Shown here in pieces: positions 1 through 6,076 of a DNA stretch of 7,370 nucleotides. Origin of the DNA: CAYUYH01 sp964449175 (GTDB lineage: Bacteria > Planctomycetota > Phycisphaerae > SM23-33); the NCBI GenBank assembly GCA_964449175.1, contig CAYUYH010000141.1:1-7370 (forward strand). Direction: 5' to 3'. How positions within the stretch are numbered: the first letter of the stretch is position 1; each line of letters opens with the position of its first letter. The notes beneath the pieces were generated by a model, which saw only the letters and a program-made list of their open reading frames with translations, had not been told where the DNA came from and did no database searches. The position numbers and the translations under genes were made by a program.

Positions 1-1
1 G

Positions 2-1699
2 GGCCCGCACCAGGACATCATCCTGGCCAGGCTTGGCGGGGCGGAGATGGAGCGGACCGGCGTGGTCTCCGGCATGAGCGGCTCGCCGGTTTACGTCCGC
101 GACCCCGCCGACGGCAAGGACAAGCTGATCGGCGCGGTCGCGTACGCGTTCTATGCCGCCAAGGAGCCGATCTGCGGCATCCAGCCCATCACGCAGATGC
201 TCACGGTTGACAATCTTCAGCCTGCCGCCGAGCTCGCCGCGGCGGCGAGTTCGGCCGGGGACGCCTCGGCCGGCCAGGACGCAGCCGAGCTGATGGCCGC
301 CGCGATGGACCCCAGGCGCACGGACCTTCTGGACTTGCTGTGGGCCCAGTGCAGCCGGAGATTCCAGGCCTCCAGCAGGGCGCAACTGGCGCCGGTCGCC
401 ACGCCGCTTATGATCAGCGGGATGAGCGACAGGACGCTCGCCGAGACCGCCGAACCGCTGAGACGCGCCGGGCTGTCACCGGTCCAGGCCGGCCGGGCCG
501 CGTCGCCGGGCCAGGACGCCGACATGACCCTCGCGCCGGGTTCGGCGATAGCCGTTCAGCTTCTTGCCGGCGACATCGACATGTCGGCCATCGGCACCGT
601 GACGGAGGTGGGCGGCGATAGGCTGTTGGCACTGGGGCACTCGTTCCTTGCCGAGGGCGACGTGGAGCTGCCCATGGGCCCGGCCTACATCCACGCGGTC
701 GTGCCGACACTGCTGGAGAGCTTCAAGCTGGGCTCGGCGAGGGGCATGACCGGCACTGTCCTGCGCGACGAGAACATGGGCATCGCGGGGCTGATCGGCA
801 AGAAGGCCTCGATGATCCCCTTGAGCGTCTCGGTCGACTGGCGCGAGGCCGGCGGAAAGCAGACCTACGAATACAGCGTCGCTCGCCATCGCCTGTACAC
901 GCCGGTGCTGGCGGCGATCGCCGCGCGGGATTCCGCTGTCGGCTGGCGCGACCTGCCGCCGCGGCACACCGTCCGCTACGACGTGACGATAGACTTCGGC
1001 CGACTCGGGCGCTACCGGGCCAGGAACGTCTCGAGCGGCCGTGGGATATCCGACGCGCTGAGCGACCTGCTGTCGCCCCTGGCGACCATGCTCAATAATA
1101 CACTGGGCCCGCCGGCGACAGTGGAGTCCATCGACGTGCGGGTCGCCGTCGAGCCGAACGACACCACCGCCGACATCCTCGAGCTGCGACTTGACGGCAG
1201 CGTCTACATGCCGGGCGAGAAAGTCACCGGCAAGGTCTCGGTCAGGCCGTTCCGCAAGCCCAAGCGGGTCGTCGCCGTCAGCTTCCGACTGCCGGACGAC
1301 CTGCCTGACGGCGACTACACGCTGACCGCCTGCGACTGGCTGCGGGCGACCGATAAGATGATCGACGAGATGCCCCAGCGATTCGACCCCAAGAACCCCA
1401 AACAGCTGCTACGAGCCCTCCAACTGCTGGCCAACCAGCGCGGCGACACGCTCTACCTGCGCCTGCCGCTGGGGCGGGAAGGCCTGGCCATAGGCGCCGG
1501 CGAACTGCCGGACCTGCCGCCAAGCCGGCGAGACATCCTCGCCCAGGCCGGCGAGGAGAGCGACACAAAGGCCTTCAGCCAGACGCTCGTCAGGTCCGTC
1601 GCCACGCAGCTCGTTCTCAGCGGAGCGGCGTCAGCCGAGTTCCAGGTGCAGCGCAAGCCGACCGAAACCATCCTCCGCCAGCACAAGGAGCCGAAATGA
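2..1699 (+). CDS. SpoIVB peptidase S55-like protein, 5' partial
   Basis: The frame is open from base 2 through the ATG at 47 to TGA at 1697-1699, giving 565 visible residues. The residues before Met16 (GPHQDIILARLGGAE) read as part of the same domain, so the 47 ATG is internal and the start lies upstream of the window. The motif GMSGSP at visible residues 24-29 (Ser26), followed by KLIGAVAYAF, matches the active-site serine region of SpoIVB (peptidase family S55). A second family block runs from about residue 190 to 280 and includes LLALGHSF (His213), GDVELPMGPAYIHAVVP and SFKLGS. The C-terminal part, from about residue 399, looks like a beta-rich domain (DGSVYMPGEKVTGKVSV, then LPDGDYTL). 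In Bacillus, SpoIVB cleaves SpoIVFA during sporulation; that role cannot apply to a non-sporulating lineage, so the substrate here is unknown. The aspartate that precedes the serine in Bacillus SpoIVB has no clear counterpart, so activity is uncertain. The stop overlaps the next start. Family call is firm; function is inferred. Confidence 0.85.
   Translation, partial: GPHQDIILARLGGAEMERTGVVSGMSGSPVYVRDPADGKDKLIGAVAYAFYAAKEPICGIQPITQMLTVDNLQPAAELAAAASSAGDASAGQDAAELMAAAMDPRRTDLLDLLWAQCSRRFQASSRAQLAPVATPLMISGMSDRTLAETAEPLRRAGLSPVQAGRAASPGQDADMTLAPGSAIAVQLLAGDIDMSAIGTVTEVGGDRLLALGHSFLAEGDVELPMGPAYIHAVVPTLLESFKLGSARGMTGTVLRDENMGIAGLIGKKASMIPLSVSVDWREAGGKQTYEYSVARHRLYTPVLAAIAARDSAVGWRDLPPRHTVRYDVTIDFGRLGRYRARNVSSGRGISDALSDLLSPLATMLNNTLGPPATVESIDVRVAVEPNDTTADILELRLDGSVYMPGEKVTGKVSVRPFRKPKRVVAVSFRLPDDLPDGDYTLTACDWLRATDKMIDEMPQRFDPKNPKQLLRALQLLANQRGDTLYLRLPLGREGLAIGAGELPDLPPSRRDILAQAGEESDTKAFSQTLVRSVATQLVLSGAASAEFQVQRKPTETILRQHKEPK
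1685..1698 (+). promoter_or_regulatory. Shine-Dalgarno and ATGA coupling site
   Basis: AAGGAG at 1685-1690 lies 5 bases before the ATG at 1696, inside the last codons of the S55-like gene. The ATG overlaps that gene's TGA as ATGA. A strong ribosome binding site plus a 4-base overlap points to translational coupling of the two genes and fixes the start of the downstream one. Confidence 0.85.
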
Positions 1700-3960
1700 G
1701 GTACTTCGTGATCCCGGCATTGTTGGTCTTGAGCTCAGCGGCGTTGGCCGTCTCGCCGGCCAGTTGGAACCACGCAAGCGAGGCGGACTTCGCCGGCGGG
1801 GAGTTCGACCTGACGGTGGTCAGCTCGCTGGGCGAGATAAGCCTGTCGCGCCGACTTTCCGTGCTCATGCCCGCCGAGCAGGCCGGCGAGGCGATCGCCG
1901 CGCTGGCGGTCGACGGGAAGACCATCTACGCCGCCTCCGCCGTCCGGCCGGTGATCTATCGCGTGCGCGGCCGCAAGGCCGAGCGATTCGCCAAGCTGCC
2001 CGGCACGATGGTGACCGCCCTGCTGTGGACAGGCGATGGGCTGCTGGCGGCCGTCGGCGGCAACAAGGCCGGCATCTACACCGTCGACTCCGCCGGGAAG
2101 GCGAAGCTGTGGTGGAGCGACGGCGACGTGAAATACGTCTGGGCGATGGCGCCCGCCCCGGCCGGCGGTCTCTACGCAGCCACCGGGCCCAAGGCCACCG
2201 TCTACGCGATCGACGCCGACGGAAAGGGCCAAGCCATCTACGCCGCCGGCAAGTCGGCCAGGAATGTCACATGCCTGGCCCGCTCGAAGGTCGGCCTGCT
2301 GTACGCCGGCACGGACCATAGCGGACTGGTCGTCGAGATCAACCCCGTCGACAACTCCACGCGAATCGTCCTCGACGCGCCCGAAAAGGAAATCTCCTGC
2401 CTGCTGGGCGACGAGGAAGGCGGACTGTACGTGGGCACGGCCGACAGCGACAAGGCCGACCGAAAGGCGGCCGAGGCCCCCAAGAGCACCGCCGACGGCC
2501 GACCCGCGACCATGACCAGGCCCGCAGCCGGGCCGCCTGAGTCCCAGGACGAGCCGGCCGATGAAGCGGCCGAGGCGGCCGAAGAGCCGCCCGAGGAGGC
2601 CGACGGCGGCGGCGAGGGCGCCGCGCCCGCGGCCTCTCAGCCAACCTCCGCGCCGGATTCAGACAACGAGCCGCCTGCCCCTGCCGTCGATAAGTCCGAG
2701 GTCATCAGCCGCTTCGCCGCGCCCGCGCCGTCGCCGGCATCCGTGCCGACCGGCAAGGGCAACGCCGTCTACTACATCCGTCCCGACGGACTGGTCCGCA
2801 CCGTCTTCCGCCGCCCGGTGACCGTCCTGGCGATGCTCGCCGACAACGACGGGCTGCTGCTCGGCACGGGCAACGGCGGAGTGATCTACTCGGTCAGCCT
2901 CGACGGCGACCGCGTGGCGCAACTGGCCAACACCGACGCCAAGCAGGTGACCGCCCTGGCCGCCGACGCGGCCGGCCAGGTCGTATTCGCCACGGCCAAC
3001 AATGGCTCGGTCGGCGCGATCGCCGCGGAGCTGGCCAAGGAGGGAACCTTCACCTCCGAGCCGCTCGACGCCAAGCAGATCGCCATGTGGGGCGCCGCGC
3101 GGGCAGCCGTCCGCGGCGGCGGACGCGTCACCCTCGCGACGCGCAGCGGCAACACGGCCGAGGCCGACGACAAGACCTGGAGCGACTGGTCGCCGGAGAT
3201 GCCGGCCAAGGGCATGGTCGAGGTAGCCAGCCCGGCCGGGCGGTTCCTCCAGTATCGCCTGACGCTCGCCGCCGCCCGCGGCGACGCGCCCGTCGTCGAG
3301 AACGTGGAGATCATCTACCAGGTGGGCAACCTCGCGCCGGTGGTCTCAGCCGTGCAGGTCGAGGCGTCCATCACCGAGCGCAAGGGCAAGCAGCCGGAGA
3401 CCGGCCCGCAGCCGTTCCGGCTGATCACCTTCACCGCCACTGACGCGAACAAAGACAAGATGACCTTCGGCATCGATTTCCGCGAGGTGGGCGGCGGCGG
3501 CTGGATCACGCTGGCCAAGGATCTGAAGGCGCCCACGCACGCGTGGGACACGCGCGGCGTCGGCGACGGCGTCTATGAGCTCCGCATCACCGCCGACGAC
3601 TCGCCGGACAACCCGCCGGGCTCAGCCCTGCAAGGCCGACGCATCTCGGCGCCGATCACCGTGGACAACACCCCCCCGCTGGTGACGTCAATTGCCGCCA
3701 AGCTGTCCACCAAGTCGGTCCGCGTGACTGGCTGGGCCGAGGACCGCGCCAGCCGCATCGCCGCCATCCACTACTCCGTGGACAGCCAGGATGAATGGGT
3801 GGCCGTGCTGCCCGCCGACGGCATCGCCGACTCCGGGGCCGAGGGCTTCGCCTTCACGCTGGAGAAGCTCTCTTCCGGCCCGCACCGCATCGCCGTCCGC
3901 GTGACCGACCTGTTCGGCAACGCCGGGTACGGCACGCTGAACATCACCGTCGGCGAGTAG
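1696..3960 (+). CDS. Exported beta-propeller protein with C-terminal Ig-like domains
   Basis: The product has 754 residues. Residues 1-18 form a typical signal peptide (Arg2, hydrophobic core, SSAALA before Val19), so export is expected. Residues from about 60 to 250 contain recurring blade-like units such as IAALAVDGKTIYAAS, VTALLWTGDGLLAAVGG and VTCLARSKVGLLYAGT, the spacing expected of a WD40/NHL-like propeller. Residues from about 251 to 355 are a low-complexity insert rich in Ala, Pro, Glu and Asp with no recognisable fold. Propeller-like units resume at about 355-441 (VLAMLADNDGLLLGTGNGG, VTALAADAAGQVVFATANNG). Residues from about 445 to 545 resemble a jelly-roll sensor-type module (FTSEPLDAKQIAMWGA, then TWSDWSPEM and GRFLQYRLTL). 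Two Ig/fibronectin-like domains follow: about 546-652, and from 656 (VDNTPPLVTS) to the end (SSGPHRIAVRVTDLFGNAG). No catalytic motif is visible. It is coupled to the upstream S55-like gene, so a joint envelope or secretion role is plausible but unproven. Confidence 0.85.
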   Translation: MRYFVIPALLVLSSAALAVSPASWNHASEADFAGGEFDLTVVSSLGEISLSRRLSVLMPAEQAGEAIAALAVDGKTIYAASAVRPVIYRVRGRKAERFAKLPGTMVTALLWTGDGLLAAVGGNKAGIYTVDSAGKAKLWWSDGDVKYVWAMAPAPAGGLYAATGPKATVYAIDADGKGQAIYAAGKSARNVTCLARSKVGLLYAGTDHSGLVVEINPVDNSTRIVLDAPEKEISCLLGDEEGGLYVGTADSDKADRKAAEAPKSTADGRPATMTRPAAGPPESQDEPADEAAEAAEEPPEEADGGGEGAAPAASQPTSAPDSDNEPPAPAVDKSEVISRFAAPAPSPASVPTGKGNAVYYIRPDGLVRTVFRRPVTVLAMLADNDGLLLGTGNGGVIYSVSLDGDRVAQLANTDAKQVTALAADAAGQVVFATANNGSVGAIAAELAKEGTFTSEPLDAKQIAMWGAARAAVRGGGRVTLATRSGNTAEADDKTWSDWSPEMPAKGMVEVASPAGRFLQYRLTLAAARGDAPVVENVEIIYQVGNLAPVVSAVQVEASITERKGKQPETGPQPFRLITFTATDANKDKMTFGIDFREVGGGGWITLAKDLKAPTHAWDTRGVGDGVYELRITADDSPDNPPGSALQGRRISAPITVDNTPPLVTSIAAKLSTKSVRVTGWAEDRASRIAAIHYSVDSQDEWVAVLPADGIADSGAEGFAFTLEKLSSGPHRIAVRVTDLFGNAGYGTLNITVGE

Positions 3961-3991
3961 GGAACACAAGCCAGCCACCGGACGACATTCG

Positions 3992-4888
3992 ATGGCAAAT
4001 GACCGCATGCCAGGAATACGCTTCAGTATGGCCGGCGCCGGCAACTGGCAGAGATGGTTCCCGGACGACCGCGCGCACGCCCTCTATGAACGCATCTATC
4101 CGCAAGGAATGCATCTCGCCCAGCTTGCGGAAGACGAGCGCGACCTCGTTCTGAGGTGGAAGGCGCCGAGGTTCACTGAGGACAAGGACGGCGTGGTGTT
4201 TCCGCTTGTCCCAGTGCTCACCGATGAAGACCAGTCGGAGCTGGCCGGCTGGTTCGCTCGCGCGACGGAGCAGGCGGCATCGCTCGTCGCGGAACACATC
4301 GGCGAGTATCGCGATCTGGCGCACGACTTGGCGTCGCAGCGCCGGGGACCAACCGACTGCCTGCTGACGATCCTTCTATGTGCGCACACCCTGGACCTGG
4401 GCACGCTGGATCAGTTGCACGGGGGCGTCCTGGGGCCTCCGCCCGACCGAGCAGGCAGCGGACACTACTTCTTCTGGGGGCGGACGGCTCGCGACGACCA
4501 GACTTGCGACTTCGGGGTCAACAGCTACAACATCCTGGGGGGCTTCGCCCTCTGCGTCCTTCATTCCCGCAGGGTCCACCGGGCGGCTCCCCCCCAGCCG
4601 ACAATGACGATCCCCGTGCTGGACGCCGCCGCGATGGAGAGAGTCCAGAGGGCATGTGGACCGGTTTCGGAGGGGCTTGCGGGGGTGTTCTCGATCAACG
4701 TCGCGCTGCTGGAAGACCTGATTCCCCGGTGCAGCTTCGCCACATGCTCGCGACCAGACTACCTCTGCATGCTGTTCCACATCGGCTATGGTCATCTGGC
4801 CAGTGCCCTGGTGAAAGCCGGTCTGCTCCCAGCCTTCCCCGACAGAGCCGATGACTCCTGGGGCATCTGGATACGCCCGCTGGAATGA
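3992..4888 (+). CDS. Uncharacterised 298-residue protein
   Basis: I do not recognise this family. The product has no signal peptide and no clear membrane segment, so it is probably cytoplasmic. Visible features are Trp/aromatic-rich stretches (GNWQRWFPDD near the N-terminus; GSGHYFFWGR followed by CDFGVNSYNILGG in the middle; DDSWGIWIRPLE at the end), a charged helical region around residues 75-115, and several cysteines in the second half (CSFATCSRPDYLC). The cysteine spacing is not a standard zinc-binding pattern. The start at 3992 is 31 bases after the previous stop and has no good ribosome binding site; ATG at 4007 or at 4028 (AGGA at 4012-4015, 12 bases upstream) are alternatives that would shorten the protein by 5 or 12 residues. 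Its codon use matches its neighbours in being GC-rich, though the text is slightly less biased, which may mean it is an acquired or fast-evolving gene. It may be co-transcribed with the two genes before it or stand alone. Confidence 0.7.
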   Translation: MANDRMPGIRFSMAGAGNWQRWFPDDRAHALYERIYPQGMHLAQLAEDERDLVLRWKAPRFTEDKDGVVFPLVPVLTDEDQSELAGWFARATEQAASLVAEHIGEYRDLAHDLASQRRGPTDCLLTILLCAHTLDLGTLDQLHGGVLGPPPDRAGSGHYFFWGRTARDDQTCDFGVNSYNILGGFALCVLHSRRVHRAAPPQPTMTIPVLDAAAMERVQRACGPVSEGLAGVFSINVALLEDLIPRCSFATCSRPDYLCMLFHIGYGHLASALVKAGLLPAFPDRADDSWGIWIRPLE

Positions 4889-4953
4889 CCTGCCTCCCGG
4901 TCGCACGGGTAGCACCTGCTTGATTCCCAGTGGCGATGGGCCGATGGATCGTA

Positions 4954-4959
4954 TATACT
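4954..4959 (+). promoter_or_regulatory. Candidate -10 box for ssrA
   Basis: TATACT lies in the AT-rich patch GTATATACTATTG, which stands out in otherwise GC-rich sequence 35-40 bases before the mature tmRNA 5' end. No convincing -35 box is seen; TGGCGA at 4931-4936 has 17-base spacing but is a poor match. A start near 4966 would give a leader of about 28 bases, consistent with RNase P trimming of the precursor. Confidence 0.5.
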
Positions 4960-4993
4960 ATTGATGTTGGATGGCACTTCTGTTGCCTGGTAC

Positions 4994-5344
4994 GGGGGCG
5001 AAATGGATTCGACCGGACGATTTGAGGTGCCGGTGGCGTGCCCAGGTTCCAAGGAGGCCTGGTAAAACACCTTGGACTAACTTTACTTGCCAATACTAAC
5101 TTGGCAATGGCCGCCTAACTAGGCGACCCGTCCGGCAGGTCTTGCCCGCGAGGCCCGCCAGGACGCAGATAGCGGGCTTACCGGCTGGGAGTCGCCCGGT
5201 TACCCAGCCGGGACATTCTGTCGGGCTTGCCGGCTGCGGACCGTGTCGCTGCGGGCCGCGGCAGGGAGAGCAAAACAGCGACTACGCACGTAGAGGCCGA
5301 CACTGAAACGTCACGGGACCCGGGTTCGATTCCCGGCGCCTCCA
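4994..5344 (+). ncRNA. ssrA: tmRNA (transfer-messenger RNA), one-piece
   Basis: tmRNA rescues stalled ribosomes by acting as an alanine tRNA and then as a short mRNA that adds a degradation tag, together with SmpB. The 5' end GGGGGCGAAATGGATTCGAC is the hallmark. Acceptor stem 4994-5000 pairs with CGCCTCC at 5337-5343, with one G-U pair. The discriminator is A5344, and the following bases are CTC, so CCA is not encoded and must be added. The T-arm is CCGGG 5320-5324 / CCCGG 5332-5336 with loop TTCGATT. The long P2 helix includes GACG 5016-5019 / CGTC 5309-5312 and CGTGC 5037-5041 / GCACG 5286-5290. PK1 is clear: CCAGG 5042-5046 / CCTGG 5058-5062 interleaved with TCCAAGG 5048-5054 / CCTTGGA 5070-5076. 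PK2 is CGTCC 5129-5133 / GGACG 5161-5165 with GCCCGC 5144-5149 / GCGGGC 5172-5177. PK3 is ACCGG 5180-5184 / CCGGT 5196-5200 with CTGGG 5185-5189 / CCCAG 5203-5207. A 7-bp stem, GTCGCTG 5245-5251 / CAGCGAC 5276-5282, belongs to the PK4 region. The continuous layout rules out a two-piece permuted tmRNA. Confidence 0.97.
5089..5118 (+). other. tmRNA tag reading frame, ANTNLAMAA
   Basis: Resume codon GCC at 5089-5091 follows PK1 by 12 bases, and the frame reads Ala-Asn-Thr-Asn-Leu-Ala-Met-Ala-Ala then TAA at 5116-5118. The hydrophobic Ala-Ala end is the signal read by ClpXP-type proteases. The stop codon begins in a stem and runs into its loop (CGCCT 5112-5116 / AGGCG 5121-5125), as in helix P5 of other tmRNAs. 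Nine residues is short and matches the length I recall for planctomycete tags. Confidence 0.88.
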
Positions 5345-5436
5345 CTCGATGCGTCCCGATGGCTCCGCCGGAGCCACCGGGACTTACTCGTGGCAAGCCA
5401 TCTGGCTTGACGCGAGTAACCGGGAGGGCATCGAGT
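5344..5436 (+). repeat. Palindromic three-way-junction element after ssrA
   Basis: The two ends form a perfect 9-bp inverted repeat: ACTCGATGC 5344-5352 and GCATCGAGT 5428-5436. Between them are two hairpins packed without spacers. Hairpin A pairs 5353-5366 with 5370-5383: 14 positions with one A-C mismatch and a GCC loop. Hairpin B pairs TTACTCG 5384-5390 with CGAGTAA 5413-5419 and CAAGCCA 5394-5400 with TGGCTTG 5403-5409, with a small internal loop. Only 5420-5427 is left unpaired. An alternative fold pairs TCCCG 5354-5358 with CGGGA 5421-5425 and would extend the outer stem at the cost of hairpin A. The structure starts at the tmRNA discriminator base. It may serve as the ssrA transcript end, but no T-run follows either hairpin, so an intrinsic terminator is not supported. 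A mobile or REP-like repeat is the alternative I favour; copy number is unknown. Confidence 0.75.
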
Positions 5437-5488
5437 GTCCTGAGCGATCTCGAGCGAGCGCAGCGAGTCGAGAGAGAGTCGAAGGGCA
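5437..5488 (+). repeat. TCCTGAGCGA...GTCGAAGG repeat motif
   Basis: This stretch contains GAGCGA twice (5442-5447, 5452-5457) and GTCGA twice (5467-5471, 5478-5482), plus the CTCGA 5449-5453 / TCGAG 5468-5472 inverted pair, followed by AGGGCAT. From memory, sequences of the form CCTGAGCGA...GTCGAAGG are very common between genes in many metagenomic bacteria, often next to small GIY-YIG genes; this is recollection, not a search. AGGGCATC also occurs just upstream at 5426-5432 as GGGCATC, so the motif is bracketed by short direct repeats (GGGCATC 5427-5433 minus its last base differences, and 5484-5490). Confidence 0.55.
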
Positions 5489-5521
5489 TCCGGCCATCGA
5501 TCCGAAGGGGAAACCGAAATC

Positions 5522-5827
5522 ATGGCGGGTCAGCATTCTTCCGTATACATCCTTCACTGTGCGGACGGCAGCTTCTACATCGGGTCGACCTCGGACCTGC
5601 GCGAGCGCGTGGCCGACCACCAGGCCGGACGCGGCCCGCGATTCACCGCCTGTCGCCTGCCGGTCAGGCTCGTCTATTCGGAGCGGTTTGACGCCATGGC
5701 CCAGGCTCGGCAGCGCGAGATCCAGATCAAGAAGTGGTCGCGCGCGAAGAAGGAGGCCCTTGTCGCCGGACACGTGGGCAGGCTACATCATCTCAGCCGA
5801 CGACGCGCCAGATCAGCCCCGCGGTGA
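5522..5827 (+). CDS. Small free-standing GIY-YIG nuclease
   Basis: The product has 101 residues. The GIY-YIG fold is clear: VYI at residues 8-10 (Tyr9) and YIG at 19-21 (Tyr19), then DLRERVADHQAG with Arg29 exactly ten residues after Tyr19, as between Tyr29 and Arg39 of UvrC. Next come FTACRLPVRLVYSERF and the helix ARQREIQIKKW with the metal-binding Glu66. All expected catalytic residues are present, so it is probably an active single-strand or structure-specific DNA endonuclease. It resembles the short UvrC N-terminal-like (YhbQ-type) family and has no added DNA-binding domain except a basic tail, RLHHLSRRRARSAPR. The ATG at 5522 is preceded by GAAGGGG (5504-5510) at 11 bases, which is acceptable. 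It sits directly downstream of the palindromic element and repeat motif at 5344-5488. Its substrate is unknown; the nearby cruciform-capable DNA is an attractive candidate, but that is inference. Confidence 0.92.
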   Translation: MAGQHSSVYILHCADGSFYIGSTSDLRERVADHQAGRGPRFTACRLPVRLVYSERFDAMAQARQREIQIKKWSRAKKEALVAGHVGRLHHLSRRRARSAPR

Positions 5828-6073
5828 CTTGACGTTTCCGTGCAAACCGCAAGCTCGCCTGCGGTCTACTGCTCTGCTCTCTCCTGCTCAAGCCGCCCCC
5901 CACGCCGCAGCCGCCGGGCCAGGAGCATCTCAAGATGAAAGTGGACGCAGTCGGGAGGAGGCAGTAGACTCCCGGCCGATTCGCAACATGGAGGAGCCGC
6001 GAAATGCCATCCGGCGAATCCCGGCACATTGCGCGTTCCGTGGCAGCCCTCGGAGACAAGAAAGGAAACCACC
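5828..6073 (+). other. Intergenic region before the Rh gene
   Basis: I see no convincing gene here. Two small hairpins are possible: ACCGCA 5846-5851 / TGCGGT 5860-5865 just after the nuclease gene, and CGGGAG 5952-5957 / CTCCCG 5969-5974. Neither has a T-run, so neither is a clear terminator. TTGAC at 5829-5833 resembles a -35 box but has no matching -10. The Rh gene promoter was not identified. Confidence 0.4.
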
Positions 6074-6076
6074 GTG
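6061..6076 (+). promoter_or_regulatory. Ribosome binding site fixing a GTG start
   Basis: AAAGGA at 6061-6066 is 7 bases before GTG at 6074. The only upstream in-frame ATG, at 6029, would put this site inside the coding region and add 15 hydrophilic residues (RVPWQPSETRKETT) before the signal-like hydrophobic segment. GTG is therefore the better start. Confidence 0.75.

Noticed and set aside
47..49. ATG as the true start of the S55-like gene
   Set aside because: The frame is open to base 2 and the upstream residues fit the conserved domain, so this Met is internal.
5353..5383. Intrinsic terminator for ssrA
   Set aside because: The stem is strong but only TT follows it. It could still end transcripts, but the sequence does not show a standard terminator.
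5178..5523. Minus-strand ORFs containing APGIEPGSRDV and GAGNRTRVP
   Set aside because: These are antisense translations of the tmRNA T-arm and acceptor, a common false protein.
5320..6073. Integrated island at the tmRNA 3' end with a duplicated attachment site
   Set aside because: No second copy of the T-arm/acceptor sequence and no integrase gene is found downstream.
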